Shown here: piece by piece, positions 6,548 to 13,640 of the stretch
How the letters are laid out: each line of letters begins with the position of its first letter
How positions within the stretch are numbered: the stretch's first letter is position 1
NCBI GenBank assembly: GCA_937888775.1
Contig: CALAQT010000477.1
Span: 1-14,089, forward strand
Length of the DNA: 14,089 bases
DNA from: an uncultured Actinomycetes bacterium
Lineage (GTDB): Bacteria; Actinomycetota; Thermoleophilia; Solirubrobacterales; Solirubrobacteraceae
Reading direction: 5' to 3'
Program-made: the position numbers and the translations under genes
The notes under the pieces: model-generated
The model's database searches: none
The model's input: the letters and a program-made list of their open reading frames with translations, nothing else
Told to the model about the DNA's origin: nothing

Positions 6548-7016
6548 CGCCCCTGCACCCTGGCGCAATCCGGTCTACGTCGCGGCGACGATCGTCCAGG
6601 CGCTCGGGCGGCGCCGCTGGCGGCCGGAGCTCGCTTATGGGGCGGGCGACCTGCGGCGGCACCTGATCCCGACGGCAGCCGAGCGCGAGCGTCGGGCCCG
6701 CCGAACGCTGCCCTACCTCGGGATCACGACGCTGATGCTGGATGAGGCCCGCGACTTGCGCGAGTGGATCGAGTTCCACCGGCTCCAGGGCGTCGAGCGC
6801 TTCTACCTGTATGACAACGGCAGCACCGACGACACCGAAGAGGTGGTCAGGCCCTACGTCGAGGAGGGCATTGCGGAGCTCGTCCCCTGGCCGCATGCGG
6901 GTGCCCAGCGCCTGGACGATCGTCGGCGAGCCCGAGGACCGCCGCGAGGCGCGCCACGCGGCCCACGTCGCCGCCGCCGACGGCGGGTAGAAGAAAAGGT
7001 CACCGACCAGCGGTGA
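6540..7016 (+). pseudogene. GT92/DUF23-like glycosyltransferase, 5' fragment
   Basis: From ATG 6540 the frame reads MADAPAPWRNPVYVAATIVQALG and then LGITTLMLDEARDLREWIEFHRLQGVERFYLYDNGSTDDTEEVVRPYVEEGIAELVPWP. The second stretch is the N-terminal nucleotide-sugar-binding part of the GT92 (DUF23) type: D/E-x-x-x-L-R-E-W-I-E-F-H and YLYDNGSTD are its hallmarks. After about position 6902 the reading becomes Arg/Pro-rich and nonsensical, ending at 7016, while family members normally continue for over 200 more residues including the DxD motif. The fragment is thus truncated; an identical 5' part, apparently of the parental gene, is at 13743. The break coincides with a 19-nt inverted match (6586-6604 against 6907-6925). 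Confidence 0.7.
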
Positions 7017-7018
7017 CC
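6998..7018 (-). terminator. Rho-independent terminator on the minus strand
   Basis: GGTCACCG / CGGTGACC 8-bp perfect stem with a 5-base loop; on the minus strand it is followed by TTTTCTTCT. It would end minus-strand transcription arriving from the large glycosyltransferase fusion, whose stop is about 350 bases further upstream on that strand. Confidence 0.65.
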
Positions 7019-7365
7019 CGGAGGCCAACGGAACACCTGCCAGCACCCATACAGCAGCAACCACGATCCCATCTCCCCCGCCATGCCCACCCACCGCGGA
7101 CGCGCTGAAACCGCGGCCGACCGATCCCTCGCGCGACCAGCTCGTGATCGCATCTCGTCAAACCCAAGCTGCTGTGGATCAGTCGACATGACCACTATGT
7201 CGACTGATCCGCAAATGCCGGCAGAGCGCGACAGGCCGCGGCCGCACTTCGGGTTCTTCGGGCCGTTCGTAGGTGTTCGCCCGCAGCGGATTGACTGCGG
7301 CAACGCGATGACTGCTCCATCCTGACCGGGATCTCACCCCGGGCTAACCCTGGGCTAACCCTGGG
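7019..7365. other. Intergenic stretch, with inverted repeat, before the fusion gene's 3' end
   Basis: No gene is supported on either strand. It contains the strong 17-bp inverted repeat at 7173-7213 and the start of the 11-nt tandem repeat at 7341. If the fusion transcript ends at the 6998 terminator, this would be its 3' untranslated region. Confidence 0.5.
7173..7213. repeat. 17-bp inverted repeat, 7-base spacer
   Basis: Left arm 7173-7189 ends GGATCAGTCGACAT; right arm 7197-7213 starts ATGTCGACTGATCC. 16 of 17 positions pair, the remaining one being a T/G position. Each arm contains the palindrome GTCGAC. No T tract follows on either strand, so it is not a standard terminator; an operator, an RNA stem or a relic of a mobile element end are possible. 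Confidence 0.8.
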
Positions 7366-7372
7366 CTAACCC
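7341..7372. repeat. 11-nt tandem repeat GGGCTAACCCT, three units
   Basis: Units at 7341-7351, 7352-7362 and 7363-7372 (last unit lacks the final T). The TAG stop of the minus-strand fusion gene (7366-7368) lies in the third unit, so the repeat forms the 3' end of that gene. Each unit is itself an imperfect palindrome (GGG-CTAA-CCC). Confidence 0.9.
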
Positions 7373-9897
7373 GCGCGGCGCAGCAACCCCAAGACCTCAT
7401 CGGCGTCAGCGGTGGCGATGGCGGCGGCCCCGTCCTCGATCCCGAAGGTAAACACGAGCTGGGAGTCACGCCGCGCCAAGCCCGCGCAGAACTCGATCTG
7501 GGGAGCCAGGAAATGAAACGGCGGGGTGATGCCGACCAGCTCGAAGCTCTCGTCGAGCTGGACGAATCGATGGCGATAGACACGAGGTCCCGCCGGAGCG
7601 TCCGGCTCGTGGACCACGAACAGCAACCCGCCGCTCACCGGGACGCCCTGGGAGCCACCGCGCAGCGGCCGCGCATCGTCGATTCCCGGGCGGCGGGACG
7701 CCTCCGACACGGCCCCGTTTAGCGGATCGATTGCGAGGACGACCGTCGGCGCGCAGCTGTAGAGGACGTGCAGCCGGCCGTCGACCGTGAACGGCATCCA
7801 GTTCTTCTCGTGACGCCGGGGCGTCGGGCCGCGCAGAATCTTCAGGTCGGTGACCTGGGGGCCATCGAACGAGAGCAGCGCCATGTCGCAGCGGCCCACC
7901 GGGTTACGGTCGAGCACAGTGGCGGTTGCCTTCCAGTCCTGTCCCACCCGGAACAGGCGGCAGTCCTCATAGCCGCGAACCCGAACAGGAACCGCCGCAG
8001 GCCCCGGAGCCCGGTCGACGATCCGAGCGACGGAGACCGGCATGAGGTTCCGGTCCAGAGCGACCCAGTGGTTGATCGTGTGGATGGCATCGTCGTCTGT
8101 CAGGTACTCGTACCGACCATCGGAGATGCGGTAGTTCGCGCTGCGTAGGACAACCCGGAAGCCGTCCCCCTCGGCGGCGATGCTCGGGTTGAAGACCGGC
8201 CAGCCAGGGGACACGTCCACCTCCAGCGACCGGGCGTCGAAGCTCGGACAGAGCTCGCCAAGGAGAGGAACCGTCCGAGCCTCACGTCGCCGCGGGACCA
8301 CGGGTGCACTCGGCGCTGACGAAACGGCGCCCTTCGAAACGCACGCGGCACGGTTGTCCCGGATGGCCGCTCGGATCGGCTGCGGCAGTTCGGCCGCCTC
8401 CAGCAGCTCATCGCTCAGCCGCAGGGCTAGGTCAACGTCCCCTGCCCAGTAGGAGGCCACCGCCAGCTCGAACCGGAGTCCCCACTCGTACACGTGCCGA
8501 TGGACGAACAGCCGGTCGTCGGGAAGCCTTAGTTCCAACCCCATCCGAGCAGCCTCACAGGCATCGCCGTAGCGCCGCTGGTACCGGCGCAGACGGGCCA
8601 GTTCGTGCAGGGGCTCGGCCCGGGAAGGTCGCCGTCGCCACGCGTCGAGGAGCGCGCGGGCGGCTCCCTCCCCGTCCCATTCGGCCTCGAGCGCACCGGC
8701 CTGGAAGGCGGCATAGAACGCCTCCTCGTCGCCGCTGCTCATGCCGGCACGCTGCCGGTAGAGCTCGACGGCGCGGCGCCTGTCCCCCAGGTCACGACAG
8801 GTCTGAGCGAGGTAGAAGACAGCGCGGGCGTTGCCCGCATTGGATCGCAGCTCTTGCTCGAGGAGCCTGCGGTCCCGCTCGAGCTTGTCCGCCCGTGAGC
8901 TGCCGTCAGCGTGGTGGTCGATCACGAGCGACTCGAGGAGCTGGCGCGAGTAGGCCTCGTTGGCAGCCAGGAACTCATGGGTGGCGCCCTCGAAGCGCCA
9001 CCGACGGTCGCGGCGCACCAAGCGCGGCACCGCGTAGTACGGCTCGCCACGGTGGGCGAGCATGTAGGCATCGCACGTGAGCGGCGGCAGCGGACCCCGC
9101 CAGTCCAGCGTCATGTCAGCGTCGAGCAGCAGCAGATAGCCGCTCCCGCCCTGCGCGAACTCCATCAGCTCCGTCCGGTTGTACCCGAAGTCCCGCCAGG
9201 GCCGCCGATGGAGCTCGCCCGGGATCTCGGCCAGAGCCTCGTGTACGACCTCGATCGTCGCATCGGTCGATCCCGTGTCGCAGATGACCCAGCTCTCGAT
9301 CAGCGGACGCACCGACTCCAGGCAGCGGCCGATGACATCCGCCTCGTCGCGCACGATCATGCACAGGGTGACGGGGGTCCGCACCGCGGACGATCGGCGC
9401 TCGCTGAGGCCCGGAACGGCGGCGAGAGCGCCGGAGATGTCGAGGAGCCCGGCCGGGCTCACGGGTCGCCACCCGCTGCCCCAGCGATCCAGCACCTCAC
9501 GGGCATAGGCCGCCGAGATCCAGTAGGCGCTTGGGTCCCCTAATCCCCCCGGGACCCAATCGCACACGTTGTGCCGAGCCGGCAGACGACCGCCCCAGCG
9601 AAGCTCGTCGAAGCGCCTTACGCTGTGCTCGAGCGAGCAGACCGGAGCCTCCCACGGCAGGTTGTCGAGGACGTCCGCCAAACGCTCCGAGACGTCGCCC
9701 GCGGAGAGCGCGTCGCCTTCGGCGACGATCACACCGGTCCGCGCCACCTCCGGAGTGGCCAGCGCTCGCTCGAGCGCCCGGACGTGACGCTCGAGCCGGC
9801 CGGCCGCCGTTGATGAGTTGCCACAGCCCCGGCCTGCGGTCAGACTGATGCGGTGGAGCGGCGGGAAGTCGATCCGCGCATTGTGTTCGACGGCCAC
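7366..9897 (-). CDS. Three-part fusion: GT25-like + TPR glycosyltransferase 2 + GH130-like propeller
   Basis: 843 aa from GTG 9897. Residues about 25-150 resemble glycosyltransferase family 25: HVRALERALA...GVIVAEGDAL (acidic motif 60-62) and a late AYWISAAYAREVLDRW like the family's 'AY.IS..AA..LL'. Residues 175-265 are a GT2 GT-A domain: TLCMIVRDEADVIGRCLESV, WVICDTGSTDATIE and LLLLDADMTL with D259-A-D261. Residues about 350-505 are TPR-like helices (FYLAQTCRDLGDRRRAVELY). Residues 560-840 look like a five-bladed beta-propeller of the GH130 type: FNPSI, GYEDCRLF (643-645 YED), EKNWMPF (697-703), GGSQGVP, APQIEFCAGL. GT2-TPR enzymes include peptide glycosyltransferases such as SunS. I infer a role in building or transferring a glycan. 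AAGGGC lies before the GTG as a possible ribosome site. The start is only 5 bp from the start of the divergent gene. Confidence 0.8.
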   Translation of the reverse strand: MAVEHNARIDFPPLHRISLTAGRGCGNSSTAAGRLERHVRALERALATPEVARTGVIVAEGDALSAGDVSERLADVLDNLPWEAPVCSLEHSVRRFDELRWGGRLPARHNVCDWVPGGLGDPSAYWISAAYAREVLDRWGSGWRPVSPAGLLDISGALAAVPGLSERRSSAVRTPVTLCMIVRDEADVIGRCLESVRPLIESWVICDTGSTDATIEVVHEALAEIPGELHRRPWRDFGYNRTELMEFAQGGSGYLLLLDADMTLDWRGPLPPLTCDAYMLAHRGEPYYAVPRLVRRDRRWRFEGATHEFLAANEAYSRQLLESLVIDHHADGSSRADKLERDRRLLEQELRSNAGNARAVFYLAQTCRDLGDRRRAVELYRQRAGMSSGDEEAFYAAFQAGALEAEWDGEGAARALLDAWRRRPSRAEPLHELARLRRYQRRYGDACEAARMGLELRLPDDRLFVHRHVYEWGLRFELAVASYWAGDVDLALRLSDELLEAAELPQPIRAAIRDNRAACVSKGAVSSAPSAPVVPRRREARTVPLLGELCPSFDARSLEVDVSPGWPVFNPSIAAEGDGFRVVLRSANYRISDGRYEYLTDDDAIHTINHWVALDRNLMPVSVARIVDRAPGPAAVPVRVRGYEDCRLFRVGQDWKATATVLDRNPVGRCDMALLSFDGPQVTDLKILRGPTPRRHEKNWMPFTVDGRLHVLYSCAPTVVLAIDPLNGAVSEASRRPGIDDARPLRGGSQGVPVSGGLLFVVHEPDAPAGPRVYRHRFVQLDESFELVGITPPFHFLAPQIEFCAGLARRDSQLVFTFGIEDGAAAIATADADEVLGLLRRAG

Positions 9898-9902
9898 CGC
9901 CC

Positions 9903-11024
9903 TTGCAGAGACTCACGCTCGTCACCTGCCTGTTCGATCTCGCTCACCGCGAGCCGACCTGCCGGTGGCCCAAGGTCCGGGACCTCCTGGATCACGGCGC
10001 GTTCGTCTTCGGGCTCGACTGCGACGTCGTCTTCTTCGTCGAGCCCGGCCTAGCCGGCGAGGTCGCCCAGCATCGTCGCCGCCGTGGCCTCCTGTCCCGG
10101 ACCGCAGTCGTATCGATGCCCGTCGAGGGCCTGAGCGCCCACGGCCAGCTGGACGCGATCGTGGCCGCCCGCCGGCGTCACCCGCTAATGAACGACGAGA
10201 CCGGTCAGGCTAGCCCGCTGCACACCGCTTTGGGGTGGGCCAAGCTCGAGCTGGTCCGCCGTGCGATCGAGGCCAATCTCTTCGGCGCGACCCATGTGGC
10301 CTGGATCGACTTGAACCTGGCGCAGAACGCGCGGACGGAGTACGTCGGAGAGGACGAGGTGTTCACGAGGATTCCGGAGCCGATGCGATTGCTGCTCAAG
10401 AAGCCTCTCACCGCGGCCGAGCTGAGCGACCGGCCCCACTACCTGAGCTACCTCTGGGGTCACGTCAGCTGCGCGTACATGAGCGCCGAAGTGCCGCGCT
10501 TCGCCGATGTCTGCGAGATCTTCGACCAGACGGCACGAGAGGCCGTCGAGCTCGGTTACGCGGCCACCGCCGACCAGATCCTGGCCGAGCTCGCCTGGCG
10601 CCAGCCCCAGCGCTTCGAGTTCCACTACGGCGACGAACGGGATGTGCTGGGCAACTTCCGCCGACCCCGGGGAGCCGCCGAGATCCTGCTGGCGCACCTC
10701 CGTCACTCTCGAAGTCCCATCGGCTGGGATCGCGCGCACGGCCGCCGGCTGGCCACCGCGATCCTCGGCTCCATCGGAGACGGTGTGCTCGACTGCACTC
10801 CCCCAGAGTCAGCAGTCCTGCTGGAGGAGTGCTTCCTGGCCATCTACTTCGCCGACTATCCGGACCAGACCACGGCGCGTGAGGTCGTGGATCTGTATAT
10901 GCGCCGGGCCCAGATAGACCTCCGGTTCCGGGAGGCGTTCCTGGACAACGAGGTCCGCGTGCGAACCAACTTCTCGGTCCTGGGGAAGAACGCCATGGCG
11001 ACCGAGCGAAATGCTTGCCTTTGA
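9903..11024 (+). CDS. HtrL/WlaTC-like putative glycosyltransferase
   Basis: 373 aa. It begins LTLVTCLFDLAHRE and contains DYxVFF-type strands (FGLDCDVVFFVEPGL), RTAVVSMPVE (66-75), a WAKLELVRRAIEANLFGATHVAWIDLNLAQ block (112-141) and ATADQILAELAWRQPQRFEFHYGDERDVLGNF (221-252). These match the HtrL/YibB (WlaTC) family, proteins of surface glycan loci thought to be glycosyltransferases. The first usable start is TTG 9903: an in-frame stop is at 9846 and no ATG/GTG lies between. No ribosome site is visible, so the gene may have been shortened at its 5' end, although the conserved N-terminus looks complete. It is divergent from the fusion gene and followed after 60 bp by the PqqD-domain gene. Confidence 0.75.
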   Translation: MQRLTLVTCLFDLAHREPTCRWPKVRDLLDHGAFVFGLDCDVVFFVEPGLAGEVAQHRRRRGLLSRTAVVSMPVEGLSAHGQLDAIVAARRRHPLMNDETGQASPLHTALGWAKLELVRRAIEANLFGATHVAWIDLNLAQNARTEYVGEDEVFTRIPEPMRLLLKKPLTAAELSDRPHYLSYLWGHVSCAYMSAEVPRFADVCEIFDQTAREAVELGYAATADQILAELAWRQPQRFEFHYGDERDVLGNFRRPRGAAEILLAHLRHSRSPIGWDRAHGRRLATAILGSIGDGVLDCTPPESAVLLEECFLAIYFADYPDQTTAREVVDLYMRRAQIDLRFREAFLDNEVRVRTNFSVLGKNAMATERNACL

Positions 11025-11047
11025 CGCGACTGCTGCTCTAGTAGTGT
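11021..11047 (+). promoter_or_regulatory. Possible promoter for the PqqD-domain gene
   Basis: TTGACG (11021-11026), overlapping the stop of the preceding gene, and TAGTGT (11042-11047) are separated by 15 bp, shorter than the usual 17. It lies 38 bases before the start codon and suggests separate transcription of the small gene. Weak call. Confidence 0.3.
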
Positions 11048-11084
11048 CCTGAGCCGCGACCCAGGTGAAAGGAGCAGCCAGCCG

Positions 11085-11489
11085 ATGCTCAATGCCGACC
11101 ATCCCGTGGCGAGAACCGAGGATCTGCTGATCGAGGAGGTGGGAGGGGAGCTCCTCGTCTTCGATCTCCAGCGCGATACGGCCCACGCGTTGAACGAGCC
11201 CGCGACGAAGGTGTGGCGGCTGTGCGATGGATCACGCACCATGCCGGAGCTGGCCCGCGATTCGGGGCTGACCGAGGACGCGATCCGACTCGCCATCGTC
11301 GAGCTGGAGGAAAAGAGCCTGCTCGCGACCCCCGCCCCGGCCGGCGTTTCGCGGCGCAGGCTGCTGGAGACGGGCGTTCTCGCCGGTGCCGGGCTCGGGC
11401 TCGGCTATCCCGTCATACGCTCGATCGTCGCCCCCACCTCAGCCATGGCGAGCAGCACCCCCGGCCCCACAGGTCCGACGGGCGACTAG
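11085..11489 (+). CDS. PqqD-domain protein with Tat-like segment and collagen-like GPTGPTG tail
   Basis: 134 aa from ATG 11085, with AAAGGAG (11068-11074) as a clear ribosome site. Residues 8-80 form a PqqD-type domain (RiPP recognition element): LLIEEVGGELLVFDLQRDTAHALNEPATKVWRLCDG, then RTMPELARDSGLTEDAIRLAIVELEEKSLL. Residues 89-97 (SRRRLLETG) plus the hydrophobic stretch 98-116 look like a twin-arginine signal, here internal rather than N-terminal, and TSAMAS (118-123) could be a cleavage site. The tail STPGPTGPTGD (124-134) has collagen-like Gly-Pro-Thr triplets. In PQQ and other peptide pathways PqqD domains bind a precursor peptide; here the domain appears fused to its own export signal and a short Thr-rich tail. 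I infer a self-carried substrate or exported peptide. The stop is 2 bp from the stop of the convergent glycosyltransferase gene. Confidence 0.82.
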   Translation: MLNADHPVARTEDLLIEEVGGELLVFDLQRDTAHALNEPATKVWRLCDGSRTMPELARDSGLTEDAIRLAIVELEEKSLLATPAPAGVSRRRLLETGVLAGAGLGLGYPVIRSIVAPTSAMASSTPGPTGPTGD

Positions 11490-11491
11490 CG

Positions 11492-12481
11492 CTACATCTC
11501 TTCCAGGGGCTGTAGGTCGAACCAGTGGTAGCGGGGGAACCGCTCGACTACGCTTGGCAGCCTCGATTCGGTCAGGTGGGCGAGGTCGAAGCAGTTCCCG
11601 ACACTGCGGATTGCACGGGTACCGTAGAGGATGTCCAGCACGGCGTGTCCGATGTCGTAGTTGCCAGGCGTGAACCGAGCGCTGACGCCGAAGCGCCGCA
11701 GCATCTCCATGTAGGCATCCGGGTGAAGGGACTTTCCCACGCCAGCGGGGCTGGACTGGAAATGGTGGAGCTCTTCGCTCTCGGTCGTGAGCAGGCCGCG
11801 GTGGTAGTAGATCTCCGCGCCGGCCCATTCGAGGCGCAGCCCGAGCTGGCAGTCCTCCAGGCCGGACGGGTCGCACAGCTCGTCGAACCCGTTCACCTCG
11901 AGGAGCAAGGCTCGCGGAAAGCCGCAGCTGGGGGTGAACAGATGGCCCCCGTAGACCCGGGTGGGACGCCCGTCCGGGGCCAGGTTCCAGCGGACGTCCT
12001 GGCCCGACCGGTGACGCGCCGCGGACACGAGGATGCCGTCCTCGACGACCATCGCCCAGCGCTTCTCGTACGCACCGGTGAGCACGCAGCCCCGCCTGGC
12101 CCCCCAGCAAGCTGCCTCGAGCCACGTCGGCGCCAGCACGCACGCGTCGTCGACGAGCGCGACGTAGGGTTGACGTGCGTAGAGCACGGCGGTGTTGCGG
12201 ACGCTGGCGGCAGCGAACAGGTCCCTCGTCGTCAGCCGGAAGGCCCCGTTGTACTGGCACGGCTTTGGCGGGACATGACGGAACGCGAAGCGTACGCCGA
12301 TGAGCTCCCTCAGCCTCTCGGTCCTCGCCGCGGAATGCAGCCCATCGACGAAGATCACCTCGACTTCGAGATCGTCGCGCAGGCGTTCGAGCTGCATCGC
12401 CAAGCTGTCGGCGAACCAATCGAAGCGCGGCTCGTCCCGGTGGGTGACATAGGCGATGCTGAGTCCCAGTGGAGCGGCCAT
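11492..12481 (-). CDS. GT-A fold glycosyltransferase (GT2/GT7C-like)
   Basis: 329 aa from ATG 12481. The frame is open for another 92 codons, but that part is Arg/Pro-rich, overlaps the methyltransferase and does not resemble a protein; LGLSIAYVTHRDEPRFDWFADSL is a typical N-terminal strand of a glycosyltransferase. VDG at 45-47, LVDDACVLAPTW (109-120, a DxD-like DDA), then FTPSCGFPRALLLEVNGFDELCDPSGLEDCQLGLRLEWAG (182-221). This last block is the NGFDE...ED signature of galactosyltransferase-type GT-A enzymes. The C-terminus has a His in YYHRGL (metal ligand position). It probably transfers a sugar to a glycan or protein acceptor. It ends 2 bp from the PqqD-domain gene (convergent) and starts 17 bp from the FkbM gene (divergent). 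No good ribosome site. Confidence 0.8.
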   Translation of the reverse strand: MAAPLGLSIAYVTHRDEPRFDWFADSLAMQLERLRDDLEVEVIFVDGLHSAARTERLRELIGVRFAFRHVPPKPCQYNGAFRLTTRDLFAAASVRNTAVLYARQPYVALVDDACVLAPTWLEAACWGARRGCVLTGAYEKRWAMVVEDGILVSAARHRSGQDVRWNLAPDGRPTRVYGGHLFTPSCGFPRALLLEVNGFDELCDPSGLEDCQLGLRLEWAGAEIYYHRGLLTTESEELHHFQSSPAGVGKSLHPDAYMEMLRRFGVSARFTPGNYDIGHAVLDILYGTRAIRSVGNCFDLAHLTESRLPSVVERFPRYHWFDLQPLEEM

Positions 12482-12498
12482 CGGGAGAGTCAGCTCAG

Positions 12499-13425
12499 GT
12501 GCCGCTGAACCCGGCGTTCCGGGCGGTGAGCGTTGCGGGCAGGCCCGCGGTCGAGTTCTGCATCGATCCGGCGGCGTCCGACCCAGTGGGCGCATGGCTC
12601 CAGACCCACGACACGATCGACGAGCCCGTGATGCGCCTCTTCCTGCAGTTGGTGGCCCCGGGCGCGCGAGTGGTCGACCTGGGCGCCCATCTGGGCACGT
12701 TCTCGCTTCCCGCCGCGGGGCACGGGGCCGAGGTCCTCGCCGTGGATGCCTCGCCACAGCATGTTCGGCTGCTCCAGCTCGCCGCCGAACGCAACGGCTT
12801 CAAATCGTTGCAGGCCGTCAACGCCGCCATCGCCCACGACTCCGGCCATGTTCGCTTCATCGAGCAGTCGATTCACAGCACGATCTGGCAGCCCGAGGAC
12901 GGGAAAATCACGACGATCTCCGTGCCCACCGCGACCGTGGACGGCCTCCTCGATCGACGGGGGTGGGACACCGTGGACGTGATCAAGATGGACATCGAGG
13001 GCGCTGAGGCGGCCGCGTTGCGCGGCATGCGCCGCCTGCTCGCTCGCCGGCAGCGCCCGGCGATCGTATTCGAGTGCAACGGCACCATGCTGCCGCGCCA
13101 GGCATCCTCCACACACGCTCTGAAGCAGACGATCGCCGCCCTGGGATACGAACTCCTCCTGATCGATCATCTCCGACCGGGTCGTCTCGTCGAGCAGAAT
13201 CAGGAGAGCGTCCAGACGGAATGCGTTTGCGACTACCTGGCCGTCGCCGAGCGGCCGCCCGACCTTGAGCGGAGCTGGATTATCGAGCCGCCGTTCTGCA
13301 GAGAGCAGACCGTGAAGCGATTGCTGGACGTAGCGTTCGGGCCGCACGCGCCGTACCGCGATTACGCCATCCGCACAATGGCTCATGGGCCGGCCTGGCT
13401 ACGCGATTGGCCGCCTCACTCCTAG
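12499..13425 (+). CDS. FkbM-family SAM-dependent methyltransferase
   Basis: 308 aa from GTG 12499. The frame also allows GTG 12469, but that start overlaps the divergent gene's coding region; GGGAGAG at 12483-12489 is a good ribosome site for 12499. SAM-binding motif I is VVDLGAHLGTFSL (58-70), motif II EVLAVDASPQHVRLL (78-92), and the FkbM signature VIKMDIEGAEAAALRG is at 161-176. FkbM enzymes usually O-methylate sugars or polyketides and often sit in glycan loci. With three or four putative glycosyltransferases around it, methylation of a glycan hydroxyl is the natural guess. The length is normal and nothing is missing. Confidence 0.87.
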   Translation: MPLNPAFRAVSVAGRPAVEFCIDPAASDPVGAWLQTHDTIDEPVMRLFLQLVAPGARVVDLGAHLGTFSLPAAGHGAEVLAVDASPQHVRLLQLAAERNGFKSLQAVNAAIAHDSGHVRFIEQSIHSTIWQPEDGKITTISVPTATVDGLLDRRGWDTVDVIKMDIEGAEAAALRGMRRLLARRQRPAIVFECNGTMLPRQASSTHALKQTIAALGYELLLIDHLRPGRLVEQNQESVQTECVCDYLAVAERPPDLERSWIIEPPFCREQTVKRLLDVAFGPHAPYRDYAIRTMAHGPAWLRDWPPHS

Positions 13426-13635
13426 CCGGCCTCCCGCTACCAGAGGGGAGCCATCCAGACCAAGCGGCGCCGCCGGAGCCCATCGACTGGCGGACTCGCG
13501 TGGGCACGGCTTGAGCCTCCGACCGCAGACGACTTCAGCGGTTATGGGAGCCTCCGTTTTTTGCCCTTCTCCCGCTACCCCAATTGGTGCGGAGCGGTCA
13601 CGATCTCGGCCCTGTCCAGTCTTGCGCCTATGCTC
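13426..13635. other. Spacer between FkbM gene and second glycosyltransferase copy
   Basis: No gene recognised. A run of six T's (13557-13562) follows GGGAGCCTCCG but no convincing stem precedes it. TATGCT (13629-13634) lies six bases before ATG 13641, a leaderless-type -10 position. Confidence 0.45.
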
Positions 13636-13640
13636 CCGGC

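Larger units (their letters stand above)
6433..6886 (+). repeat. Long direct repeat, left copy (454 bp)
   Basis: By eye it is identical to 13636-14089 (offset 7203) with no difference found; the match continues to the last base of the window, so the true length is at least 454 bp. It begins at the CCGGC just before ATG 6438. It carries two tiny overlapping ORFs and the 5' part of a glycosyltransferase gene. Confidence 0.95.

Noticed and set aside
7083..7325. 80-codon ORF over the 17-bp inverted repeat
   Set aside because: No ribosome site or domain; the frame simply reads through the inverted repeat, giving mirrored residues.
11455..11489. A true collagen-like domain at the end of the PqqD protein
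   Set aside because: Only about two Gly-Pro-Thr triplets are present, too few to form a triple helix; it is described as a collagen-like tail only.
11525..12508. 327-codon plus-strand open frame
   Set aside because: It is antisense to the GT-A glycosyltransferase, which has recognisable motifs; high GC makes long shadow frames common here.
12482..12757. 92-codon N-terminal extension of the minus-strand GT-A gene
   Set aside because: The added residues are Arg/Pro-rich without family resemblance and run through the methyltransferase start; ATG 12481 directly precedes the typical first strand.
12490..13386. 298-codon minus-strand open frame opposite the FkbM gene
   Set aside because: It is a shadow of the methyltransferase: no domain resemblance, low-complexity Arg/Gly-rich reading, while the plus frame has clear SAM motifs.
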